DNA of 64,000 nt from Tistlia sp040905785 (lineage in GTDB: Bacteria; Pseudomonadota; Alphaproteobacteria; Kiloniellales; DSM-21159), in assembly GCF_040905785.1 (NCBI RefSeq), contig NZ_JBBDQW010000065.1, positions 1 to 64,000 on the forward strand. Direction: 5' to 3'. A program made the position numbers and the translations under genes. A model generated the notes under the pieces. The model was not told where the DNA came from, did no database searches, and worked only from the letters and a program-made list of their open reading frames with translations. Positions 22,236 through 31,491 of the stretch are shown here, piece after piece (the stretch's first letter is position 1; every line of letters starts with the position of its first letter).

Positions 22236-24881
22236 TTGAGCGGGCTCGAGACCTACTGGAAGAAGCGAGACTTTTCCAAGACAGCGGAGCCGTCCGGCCG
22301 CAAAGCCAAGGGCCCGAGGGCCAAGGGGCGGAAAGAGCGCAGCGAGCGCTTCTTCATCGTCCAGAAGCACGCCGCGACGCGGTTGCACTACGACTTCCGC
22401 CTGTCGATCGACGGTGTGCTGGTCAGCTGGGCGGTGACCAAGGGACCGAGCCTGGACCCCTCGGACAAGCGCTTGGCGGTGCGCACCGAAGACCACCCGA
22501 TGGACTACGCCGACTTCGAGGGCACGATCCCCAAGCGCGAGTATGGCGGCGGCACGGTGATGCTCTGGGACCGCGGCAGCTACGAGGTCGAGGGCGACCC
22601 GGCCGAGGGGGTCGCCGAGGGCAAGCTGAAGCTGGCGCTCAGCGGCGAGCGGCTGAAGGGCGGCTTCACACTTGTCCGCATGCGGCCGAAGAAGGGCGAG
22701 ACGCGCGAGAACTGGCTGCTGATCAAGGAGCGCGACGAGCAGGTCGACCCCGGCCGCGACCTCGGCGCCGAGGACAGCAGCGTCGCCTCCGGACGCTCGA
22801 TGGCCGAGATCGCGGAGGGGGCGCCGGCCCGCCGGCCCGAGGCAAGCGCAGCAAGCGCCCGACCCGCCCGCGCCCCGGCCGCGGCGAAGCCGACGGCTTC
22901 CAAGGCCAAAACCTCCGTGGTCAAGGCCTCCAAGGGCCAGAGCAGGAAGGGCAAGGGCGGCAAGCCGCCCGATTTCGTGCCGCCGCAGCTCGCCACGCTG
23001 GTCGAGGAGGCACCGGCCGGCGAGGGCTGGCTCTACGAGACGAAGTTCGACGGCTACCGCATGCTCGCCGCCTGCGACGGCGCGACGGTGCGCTGCTACA
23101 CCCGCTCGGGCGCCGACTGGAGCGATCGCTTCGGCCCAATCCCCGAGGCGCTCGCCGGCCTGGGCCTGGAACGGACCTTGCTCGACGGTGAGATCGTGGT
23201 CGCCGACGCCAAGGGCCGCAGCGACTTCGGCGCCCTGCAGCGGGCGCTCAAGGAGGCGCCCTCGAAGCTCTCCTACATGGTCTTCGACGTCCTCGTGCTG
23301 GCCGGCGAGGACCTGCGCGCGCGGCCGCAGCGCGAGCGCAAGGAGCGCCTCGAAGCCGCCCTGGACGGGGTCCGAAAGCCGGTCCACCTCACCACCTACC
23401 TGGAGGACGAGGGCACGCGCATCGCCGCCGTCGCCTGTCGCGAGGGCCACGAGGGCATCATCGCCAAGCGCACCGACGCCCCCTATCGCACGCAGCGCAG
23501 CCGCAACTGGCTAAAGATCAAGTGCGTCAAGCGCCAGGAATTCGTCGTCGGCGGCTGGTCGCCCTCGGGCCGCGGCCGGCCCTTCTCCTCGCTGCTGCTC
23601 GGCTACCACGAGCAGGGCGAGCTGCGCTACGCGGGCAAGGTCGGCACCGGCTTCGACGACGCGCTGCTCGATGACCTGGCGGGCAGGATGGGCAAGCTGG
23701 CGCGCAAGACCTCGCCCTTCGCGGCGGTGCCGGCCGAGGCCAGGCGCGGCGCGCGCTGGATCTCGCCCCGCCTCGTCGCCGAGGTACGCTACGCCGAGAT
23801 GACCCGCGATGGGCTGGTGCGCCATGCCGTGTTCGAGGGGCTGCGCGAGGACAAGCAGGCGGCCGATATCGGCGCCGAGCGGGCGGCTCCGCTCGAGGCG
23901 GTGACCGGCGGCGATGTCAAGAACGGCACCGCCAGGGGCCGCGGCGGGAAGGCCGGGGCGCGCAGCGGAGACGATGGCATGGTCGAGATCGCGGGCGTTA
24001 CTCTCAGCAATCCCGAGCGGGTGCTCTTCGCCTCGATGGGGGTGACCAAGCGGGCTCTTGCCGAGTACTTCGAGGCGGTCTCGGAGGCAATGCTGCCGCA
24101 CCTCGCGGGCCGGCCGGTGAGCCTGGTCCGCTGCCCCGAGGGCAGCGGCAAGGAGTGCTTCTTCCAGAAGCACGCCGGGCCGAGCCTTCCGGCGGCGATC
24201 GGCAAGGTCTCGCTGGCCGAGAAGAAGGGCGGCCGGAAGGAGTACCTGCTTGTCGAGAGCCCGGCCGCCCTGGTCGGCTGCGCGCAGGTCGGCGCCCTGG
24301 AGCTGCACGTCTGGGCGAGCCGCCGCGACCGGATCGAGCAGCCGGACCGCCTGGTCTTCGACCTCGACCCCGCCGAGGACGTCGACTTCGCGGCGGTCAA
24401 GCAGGCGGCCGTCGACCTCGCAGGCGTGCTGCGCGAGGCCGGGCTCGAGAGCGCGCCCCTGGTGACCGGCGGCAAGGGCGTCCACCTGGTCGTGCCGCTG
24501 GAGCGCCGGCAGGGCTGGGCCGGCTTCGCCGGCTTCGCCAAGGCTTTCGCGGTCAAGATGGGCGAGCTCGATCCGGGCCGCTTCGTCGCGACCATGTCCA
24601 AGGCCAAGCGCGGCGGGCGCATCTTCATCGACCACTTCCGCAACCAGCGCGGCTCGACCGCGATCGCGCCCTTCTCGCCGCGCGCCCGCGAGGGCGCGCC
24701 GGTCGCGGTGCCGGTCTCCTGGTCGGAACTCTCGGGAATCCGGAAGGCGAACGCCTTCTCGCTGCGCGAGGTGCTGGACGACCTCAAGGGCCGCAGCACG
24801 GCCTGGCGGGAGATCCCGGACCGGCAGCGCCTGACCCGCGCCGCAGCCGCGCGCATCGGCCTGGATCTCGAGGAAGGCTGA
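22236..24881 (+). CDS. ligD: Multifunctional DNA ligase D (phosphoesterase, ligase, polymerase)
   Basis: An 881-residue end-joining enzyme with the full three-domain set. The N-terminal 3'-phosphoesterase (about 35-190) contains HAATRLHYDFRLSIDG and DHPMDYADFEG. The central ATP-dependent ligase (about 245-540) has Lys270 in ETKFDGYR as adenylation site. The C-terminal primase-polymerase (about 580-870) has the acidic VFDLDPAEDVDF and GKGVHLVVPL. A Lys/Ala-rich linker joins the first two. TTG at 22236 follows the ku stop by three bases, so the pair is one operon. Confidence 0.96.
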   Translation: MSGLETYWKKRDFSKTAEPSGRKAKGPRAKGRKERSERFFIVQKHAATRLHYDFRLSIDGVLVSWAVTKGPSLDPSDKRLAVRTEDHPMDYADFEGTIPKREYGGGTVMLWDRGSYEVEGDPAEGVAEGKLKLALSGERLKGGFTLVRMRPKKGETRENWLLIKERDEQVDPGRDLGAEDSSVASGRSMAEIAEGAPARRPEASAASARPARAPAAAKPTASKAKTSVVKASKGQSRKGKGGKPPDFVPPQLATLVEEAPAGEGWLYETKFDGYRMLAACDGATVRCYTRSGADWSDRFGPIPEALAGLGLERTLLDGEIVVADAKGRSDFGALQRALKEAPSKLSYMVFDVLVLAGEDLRARPQRERKERLEAALDGVRKPVHLTTYLEDEGTRIAAVACREGHEGIIAKRTDAPYRTQRSRNWLKIKCVKRQEFVVGGWSPSGRGRPFSSLLLGYHEQGELRYAGKVGTGFDDALLDDLAGRMGKLARKTSPFAAVPAEARRGARWISPRLVAEVRYAEMTRDGLVRHAVFEGLREDKQAADIGAERAAPLEAVTGGDVKNGTARGRGGKAGARSGDDGMVEIAGVTLSNPERVLFASMGVTKRALAEYFEAVSEAMLPHLAGRPVSLVRCPEGSGKECFFQKHAGPSLPAAIGKVSLAEKKGGRKEYLLVESPAALVGCAQVGALELHVWASRRDRIEQPDRLVFDLDPAEDVDFAAVKQAAVDLAGVLREAGLESAPLVTGGKGVHLVVPLERRQGWAGFAGFAKAFAVKMGELDPGRFVATMSKAKRGGRIFIDHFRNQRGSTAIAPFSPRAREGAPVAVPVSWSELSGIRKANAFSLREVLDDLKGRSTAWREIPDRQRLTRAAAARIGLDLEEG

Positions 24882-24922
24882 GGCGCCGCGACAGCTTGCC
24901 GCGCCGGCGCCGGTGGCCCGCC

Positions 24923-25654
24923 TCAGACGATCCGCCGCAGGCGGTGCTCGATGTACTCGCCGCGCGTCTCGAAAGCCATCTTCACGATCAGCCCGGAGGC
25001 GTCGTACCAGAGGTGGGCGATGCGCTCGCCGGTGACCCGGAAGCGCCGCGCCCGGACCTCCTCGTCGGCCGCCTTGACGATGTCGTAGCCCCGGTCCTCG
25101 ACGACGATCTCGAACAGCTCGCCGGTCTCGACGTCGATCAGGGCGTTGGTCTCGATCAGGTCGGAGTTCCAGTAGCTGCCCGGAATCACCCCCGCGGAGA
25201 CGACGAAGCTGCCGGCGCTGCCCTCGACCGAGAAGCCCTGGTCGGTCCGGCGGCCCGAGACGCGGTGGCTGGTGCCGTCGTCGTTGGTCTGGGTCTCCAG
25301 CGACTGCAGGTAGGGGCCCTGCCAGACTTCGCGGCCCTGGTGGGTGTAGGTGTAGACGGGCACGCCGATCAGCTCGAGCTGGACCTCGGTACGGGTCTCG
25401 ACCTGCAGCCGCTCGCCGTCGCGCAGGAAGGTGATGCTATGGTCGCCGACCGAGTCCTGCCCCCGGAATACCTCGAACTGAAGGCTCGTCTGGTCGGCAG
25501 CGCGGGCCCGCCCGAGGCCGGCGAGCAGCAGCGCCGGCACCAAGGCGAGCAGCGCGCGGCGCGGCAGGCCCCCATCCCGGCCGGCGACACGGGCAGCGGC
25601 GGCGGTGCGAGGGCGACGCAACCGCGTCACTGTGCTTTCGGCGTTGACGGTCAT
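24923..25654 (-). CDS. DUF6134 family secreted protein
   Basis: A 243-residue protein with a twin-Arg-like, hydrophobic N-terminal signal (ending GRARAAD) and a beta-rich body. Body segments include FEVFRGQDSVGDHSITFLRDGERLQVETRT, TYTHQGREVWQG and IPGSYWNSDLIETNALIDVETGELF. This resembles the DUF6134 family of exported proteins with a lipocalin-like barrel and unknown function. The ATG at 25654 has GGAAGA upstream. It is convergent with ligD and divergent from the dioxygenase gene. Confidence 0.75.
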   Translation of the reverse strand: MTVNAESTVTRLRRPRTAAAARVAGRDGGLPRRALLALVPALLLAGLGRARAADQTSLQFEVFRGQDSVGDHSITFLRDGERLQVETRTEVQLELIGVPVYTYTHQGREVWQGPYLQSLETQTNDDGTSHRVSGRRTDQGFSVEGSAGSFVVSAGVIPGSYWNSDLIETNALIDVETGELFEIVVEDRGYDIVKAADEEVRARRFRVTGERIAHLWYDASGLIVKMAFETRGEYIEHRLRRIV

Positions 25655-25787
25655 CGGGTCTTCCGTTGCATGATCGCGGCCCAGCTTAGCGGCCGGCCGT
25701 CCCAACCGAAAGGTCGCGACCGGCGGTCCGGTTCCAGCGGACCTCCAAGGGGCTGCGGGAACCGGCCCCAGACCTGAGGACTGTTCT

Positions 25788-26897
25788 GTGATGACGAGCC
25801 GAGGCCTCGCCGCCGTCGAAACCCAATCGGACGCCCTGGTGGCGAGCCTCGACGACGGCCGGCGGCTGCGCCTGCCCTTCCTGTGGCTGCGCGACCACTG
25901 CGCCTGCCCGGAGTGCCTGCATCCGGAAGCCGCGCAGCGCCTGGTCGACACCTTCGCGCTGCCCGCGGCGCTCGCCCCGGAAGCGGTCGAGAGCGAGCCA
26001 GGCGGCTTCTCCGTGCGCTGGCGCGACGGTCACCTGAGCCGGCACCCTCTGTCGCAGCTGGCGGATGCACTCGACGACCCGGCGCCCCCGGACCTCGCAC
26101 TTTGGCGCGGCGACGAGCGGCCGGCCGATTCGCCGAGCCTTTCCTACGAGGCCGTGATGGCGGGCGACGAGGGACTGGCGGCCTGGCTGGAGGCGATCCG
26201 GCGCGACGGCTACTGCTTCGTCGAGGGCGTGCCGGCGACGGCCGAGGCGACCGAGCGGCTGGCGCGACGCATCGCCTATGTCCGGGAGACGATCTTCGGC
26301 GGCTTCTGGGTGTTCTCCGCGAACATGGCCCACGCCGACACCGCCTACACGCCCGGCACGATCGGGCCGCACACCGACGGCACCTACGTCGAGGACGCCC
26401 CGGGCCTGCAGCTGTTCCACTGCCTGGAGTTCGAGGGCGAGGGCGGCGAGAGCCTGCTGATCGACGGCTTCCGCGTCGCCGCCGACCTGAAGCGGGAGGA
26501 TCCGGAAGCCTACGCCGTGCTGTCCCGGGTTGCGGTCCCCGGACAGTACCTGGAGGAGGGCGTTCACCTGCGCGCGGAGCGGCCCGTCATGCGCCACGAT
26601 GCGGCAGGCCGCCTGCTCCAGGTCAGCTTCAACAACCACGATCGGGCGCCCTTCCTGCTGCCGGAACCGGAGATGTCAGCCTTCTACCGCGCGCTCGGCG
26701 CCTTCTGGCGCAGGCTCGAGGATCCCGGATACCAGCTGCGCACCCACCTCGACCCCGGCCGCGTGCTGATCTTCGACAACTGGCGCGTGCTGCACGGGCG
26801 CCTGGCCTACGTCGGCAGGCGGACGCTCTGCGGCTGCTACCTCAATCGCGAGGATGTCGAGAGCCGCCGGCGGGTGCTTGCGAGGCGGCACGGCTGA
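25788..26897 (+). CDS. TauD/TfdA-family Fe(II)/2-oxoglutarate dioxygenase, gamma-butyrobetaine-hydroxylase-like
   Basis: A 369-residue enzyme with an N-terminal DUF971-like zinc domain (residues 15-95; RLPFLWLRDHCACPECLHP) and a C-terminal TauD-type double-stranded beta-helix. The iron facial triad is visible as GPHTDGTYVED (His and Asp) and RVLIFDNWRVLHGR (second His), with an Arg for 2-oxoglutarate nearby. This two-domain layout is that of gamma-butyrobetaine and trimethyllysine hydroxylases, so a carnitine-type substrate is possible. GTG at 25788 or ATG at 25791 are both plausible starts after GAGGA. Confidence 0.85.
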   Translation: MMTSRGLAAVETQSDALVASLDDGRRLRLPFLWLRDHCACPECLHPEAAQRLVDTFALPAALAPEAVESEPGGFSVRWRDGHLSRHPLSQLADALDDPAPPDLALWRGDERPADSPSLSYEAVMAGDEGLAAWLEAIRRDGYCFVEGVPATAEATERLARRIAYVRETIFGGFWVFSANMAHADTAYTPGTIGPHTDGTYVEDAPGLQLFHCLEFEGEGGESLLIDGFRVAADLKREDPEAYAVLSRVAVPGQYLEEGVHLRAERPVMRHDAAGRLLQVSFNNHDRAPFLLPEPEMSAFYRALGAFWRRLEDPGYQLRTHLDPGRVLIFDNWRVLHGRLAYVGRRTLCGCYLNREDVESRRRVLARRHG

Positions 26898-27129
26898 GAA
26901 CGCCTCGGCGCGCGCGGAACCAACGGCATGGCTGCGCGTTCGTCCGCAGCATGGCAGAGTTTCGCAGCACCCTGCCGGCCGATCGCGTCATCGAGGGCGA
27001 CAAGTGCGCCCGATCAGTCCATGCTGCAAACAGATCAAGGCCTTGCCTTGTGATCCGAGATGATTCAGGGCATGGTATGTGCCGCAACAAGTCGGGGGGC
27101 GCCCGACGACTGGGTAAGGAGAATTCCGA

Positions 27130-27291
27130 ATGCGCAAGGTAACCCTGCTGATTGCCGCCATGGGTCTGGCTGCGGTACTCTCGGCTTGCTCCAAGTACGA
27201 GAGCGGTTTCATCACCGATCACAACTGCAGCGGCGGCGGCGGGATCTACGTCCCCGACTTCTGCGAGGAATACACCTCCGGCAGCTACTGA
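27130..27291 (+). CDS. 53-residue lipoprotein of unknown function
   Basis: A small gene with AAGGAG eight bases before the ATG. It encodes a lipoprotein signal (MRKVTLLIAAMGLAAVLSAC) with the lipobox LSAC. The mature peptide of about 34 residues has a Gly run and two Cys (HNCSGGGG and DFCEEY) and ends in a Tyr. It lies alone between the dioxygenase gene and the phnF terminator, and would be exported and lipid-anchored. No family is recognised. Confidence 0.75.
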   Translation: MRKVTLLIAAMGLAAVLSACSKYESGFITDHNCSGGGGIYVPDFCEEYTSGSY

Positions 27292-27422
27292 GGCCAGGAG
27301 TCGGCCGCGCAGAGCGCGCGGCCGGAAGGCTTCCGCGGCACCCGCGTCGGTTTGGTAGCGTGAGCGACTCCGGTGGAGGCGCGCGTTTCTCCCTGACCCG
27401 GCGGGCCGCGAGCGACGACAAG

Positions 27423-27453
27423 GCGGGCGGCGCATCACTGCGCCGCCCGCTTT
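27423..27453 (+). terminator. Rho-independent terminator between the lipoprotein gene and phnF
   Basis: Perfect 12-bp arms (27423-27434 and 27439-27450) with a four-base loop are followed by TTT. It sits between convergent genes and probably ends rightward transcription from the lipoprotein gene. Confidence 0.8.
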
Positions 27454-27500
27454 CCGTGCGTCTACACCCTTGTCTGCCCCTCTGTGGGCTGCGGCAGAGG

Positions 27501-28238
27501 CTAGCCCGGTTGCTCGACGACCAGTTGCATGCGGTCGGCGGCGAAGAGCGTCACGCCGAACTCCACGGGCCGTTGCTCGGGATCGACGTTGACCGCCTCC
27601 GTGACCAGGACCGGACGGGTGCGCGGCTGGCGCAGCAGCCCGGCCTCGCTCGCCTCCGGCAGGCGCGCCGTGATCCGGGTGACCCGGCGCTCGTAATCGA
27701 GGAGGCCGCACTCGGCCAGGGCGGGGCTGATCGAGCCGAGGCGCGCATAGGCCTCGGCAAGCCCGGGGAAGCGGGCGGCCGGGAAATAGTGCCGCCCCAG
27801 CGAGACCGGCCGATCGTCGACCTCGCGCAGCAATTCGATCAGCAGGCAGGGTGTGCCCGGCAGGAGCGCGAGCTCGCGCGCGAGCGCGCCGTCGGCCGGC
27901 AGCTCCGCGGTGCCCAGGAGGCGGCCGCCGGGCCGGCGCTGCTGGGCCAGCACGTTGGTCGAAAAGCGGGTGCGGCGGCCGATGGCGTAGTCGAGCACCT
28001 GCTCCTGGACGAAGCTGCCGCGGCCCTGCTCGATGCGCACCAGGCCCTGCTCGGCGAGCGCCGCCATGGCCCGGCGCAGGGTGTGCCGGTTGACGCCGAA
28101 GCGTGCCGCCAGCGCCGGCTCGGTCGGCAGACGGTCGCCGGGCGCGAAGGTGCCGGCCGCGATCTCCTGCGCCAGGACTTCCTGGATCCGGCGCCACAGG
28201 GCCTGGCCGTTGCGGCGCTTCATGCTCGACGACGCCAT
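27501..28238 (-). CDS. phnF: GntR/HutC-family phosphonate regulator PhnF
   Basis: A 245-residue regulator. The N-terminal winged helix (residues 10-80; LPTEPALAARFGVNRHTLRRAMAALAEQGLVRIEQGRGSFV) is followed by a UTRA ligand domain (about 95-240; PCLLIELLREVDDRPVSLGRHYFPAARFPG). Both match PhnF, which represses phosphonate-use genes. It is divergent from phnM with a 134-base shared region. The ATG at 28238 or the one at 28223 could be the start; neither has a clear ribosome site. Confidence 0.9.
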   Translation of the reverse strand: MASSSMKRRNGQALWRRIQEVLAQEIAAGTFAPGDRLPTEPALAARFGVNRHTLRRAMAALAEQGLVRIEQGRGSFVQEQVLDYAIGRRTRFSTNVLAQQRRPGGRLLGTAELPADGALARELALLPGTPCLLIELLREVDDRPVSLGRHYFPAARFPGLAEAYARLGSISPALAECGLLDYERRVTRITARLPEASEAGLLRQPRTRPVLVTEAVNVDPEQRPVEFGVTLFAADRMQLVVEQPG

Positions 28239-28308
28239 GCTGGGGCGTGCGCTCCGGTCGTGTTGCCGTTTCGGCGACGCCAGGGCAGCGCCCCGGGGCC
28301 GGTCCCCG

Positions 28309-28345
28309 AGTATAGCCGGGTGGACCTTTCGGCGTATAGGTCGGG
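28309..28345. promoter_or_regulatory. Candidate PhnF operator region
   Basis: Between divergent phnF and phnM lie two near-direct repeats, GTATAGCCGGGT and GTATAGGTCGGGT, about 24 bases apart. An imperfect dyad GACCT-N10-AGGTC (28323-28342) spans the second. Position suggests autoregulation; the motif match to known PhnF sites is partial. Confidence 0.4.
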
Positions 28346-28372
28346 TCGCGGGGCCGGCTTCGGGAGGGCGCC

Positions 28373-29539
28373 GTGACGGCGATGCCGCGCCCTGCCGAGA
28401 TCGCGGGCGACACGCTGGCCCTGCGCAACGCCCGCATCGTACTCGCGGACCGCGTCCTTCTCGGGTCCCTGCTCTGCCGCGGCGGCCGCATCGCGGCGCT
28501 GGACGAGGGCGCCGGGACGGTCGGCGAGGACCTGGGCGGCGACTGGCTGCTGCCCGGGCTGGTCGAGCTGCACACCGACAACCTCGAGAGCCACCTGAAC
28601 CCGCGGCCGGGAATCGACTGGCCGACGTTGCCCGGCCTGCTCGCCCACGATGCGGAGCTGGTCGCCGCCGGCGTCACCACGGTGCTCGACTCGCTGCGCA
28701 TCGGCGAGGACCCGCAGCTGCCGGGCAGCCTAGCGACGGTCGAGCGCGTGCTGCGGGCGACCGCGGAGGCCCGGCGCCTCGACAGCCTGCGCGCCGACCA
28801 CCTGCTGCACCTGCGCTGCGAGGTCGTCGCCGCGGGCGTCGTCGAGGATTTCGAGCGCCTGGCCGACCAGCCCGACCTGTGCCTCGTCTCGCTGATGGAC
28901 CACACGCCCGGCCAGCGGCAGTTCGCCGACCTCGCCGCCGTGCGTGCCTACCTCTCGAGCCGGAAGGGCCTCGAGGGCGAGCGGCTGGAGGCCTACATCG
29001 AGGAGCGGATCGCCTTCGCCGGAGGCCGCGCGCCGGCTGCGCGGGCCGCGATCTCGGCCCTGGCGCAGGCGCGCGGGCTGGTCCTGGCCAGCCACGACGA
29101 CGCGACGCCGGAGCATGTCGAGGAGGCCGTGGCCCTGGGCCTGACCATCAGCGAGTTCCCGACCAGCCTGGCGGCCGCCGGCGCGGCGCGCGCGCGCGGC
29201 CTCGGGGTCGTGGCCGGCGCGCCGAACGCGGTGCGCGGCGGCTCCAGCTACGGCAACGTCGGGGCGCTGGCGCTGGCCGAGGCGGGGCTGCTCGACGTCT
29301 TCGCCAGCGACTACGTGCCGGCCAGCCTGCTGCAGGCGCTGTTCCTGCTGGCGGCGCTGCCCGGCTGGGACCTGTCGCGCGCCGTCGCGACCGGCAGCGC
29401 CACGCCCGCCGCCCTCCTCGGCCTCGCGGATCGCGGCCGCATCGCGCCCGGGCTCGCGGCGGACCTGATCCAGGTCGGCCTCGCCGGCGAGCTCCCCATC
29501 GTGCGCAAGGCCTGGCGCAGGGGCCGGCGAGTGCTATGA
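28373..29539 (+). CDS. phnM: Alpha-D-ribose 1-methylphosphonate 5-triphosphate diphosphatase PhnM
   Basis: A 388-residue amidohydrolase-fold enzyme that removes diphosphate from the C-P lyase intermediate. The metal and family motifs are LLPGLVELHTDNLESHLNPRPG near residue 60, SLMDHTPGQRQF, LASHDDATPEH and EFPTSLAAA. It starts with GTG at 28373 and overlaps the next gene by ATGA. The core C-P lyase genes (phnG-phnL) are not in this window, so they must be elsewhere or absent. Confidence 0.93.
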   Translation: MTAMPRPAEIAGDTLALRNARIVLADRVLLGSLLCRGGRIAALDEGAGTVGEDLGGDWLLPGLVELHTDNLESHLNPRPGIDWPTLPGLLAHDAELVAAGVTTVLDSLRIGEDPQLPGSLATVERVLRATAEARRLDSLRADHLLHLRCEVVAAGVVEDFERLADQPDLCLVSLMDHTPGQRQFADLAAVRAYLSSRKGLEGERLEAYIEERIAFAGGRAPAARAAISALAQARGLVLASHDDATPEHVEEAVALGLTISEFPTSLAAAGAARARGLGVVAGAPNAVRGGSSYGNVGALALAEAGLLDVFASDYVPASLLQALFLLAALPGWDLSRAVATGSATPAALLGLADRGRIAPGLAADLIQVGLAGELPIVRKAWRRGRRVL

Positions 29540-30174
29540 GGCGCTACGCGCTCTACTTCACGCCGCCGGGGGGCAGCCCGCTGGCCGACCTCGGCGCCTG
29601 CTGGTTCACCGATCCGGCCGTAACAGACATTACCGCGCGGCCCAGCCTCTACGGCTTCCATGCGACCCTGAAGGCGCCCTTCCGGCTCGCTGCGGGGCGG
29701 GAGGAGGGTGCGCTGCTCGCCGCCCTCGACGACTTCTGCGCGGCGCGCCCGCCGGTTGGGATCGGGCGGCTGCTGCTCGCCGAGCTCGAGGGCTTCCTCG
29801 CCCTGGTGCCCGCACGCCAGAGTGCCGAGCTGGAGCGCCTTGCGGCCGACTGCGTCGCCGCCTTCGACGGCTTCCGCGCCCCGGCGGGCGAGGCGGAGCG
29901 GGCAAGGCGGCGGGCCGCCGGCCTGTCGGCGCGCCAGGAGCGGCATCTGCTGCGCTGGGGCTATCCCTATGTGGCGGACGACTTCCTCTTCCACATGACG
30001 CTGAGCCGCCGGCTCGACCCCGCCGAGGCTGCTGCGGCGAAGTCGAGGCTCGCCCCGCTGGCGGCGCCGGCGCTGGCCGGGCCGGTGCTCCTGGACGCGC
30101 TCAGCCTGTCGGTGCAGCCGGCCGCCGGAGCCCCCTTCGAGGTCCGCCGGCGGATCGCCTTGAGCGGGGGCTGA
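29536..30174 (+). CDS. DUF1045 phosphonate-operon protein (2H phosphoesterase fold)
   Basis: A 212-residue protein of the family named putative phosphonate metabolism protein (DUF1045). The start RRYALYFTPPGGSPL, the first His motif LYGFHATLKAPF and the second FLFHMTLSRRL are the paired H-x-T/S motifs of 2H phosphoesterases, which act on cyclic phosphates. This would fit opening of the cyclic ribosyl phosphate made by C-P lyase, though that reaction is usually credited to PhnP. Coupled to phnM by the four-base overlap. Confidence 0.9.
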   Translation: MRRYALYFTPPGGSPLADLGACWFTDPAVTDITARPSLYGFHATLKAPFRLAAGREEGALLAALDDFCAARPPVGIGRLLLAELEGFLALVPARQSAELERLAADCVAAFDGFRAPAGEAERARRRAAGLSARQERHLLRWGYPYVADDFLFHMTLSRRLDPAEAAAAKSRLAPLAAPALAGPVLLDALSLSVQPAAGAPFEVRRRIALSGG

Positions 30175-30193
30175 CCGGCGGCGCAGACGCGCT

Positions 30194-31477
<1,284 letters not shown>

Positions 31478-31491
31478 CCCCGGCCGGCGGC

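Noticed and set aside
20445..23450. A 1001-residue minus-strand open frame
   Set aside because: It lies antisense to DUF1194, ku and ligD, which have unmistakable motifs; it shows no domain of its own.
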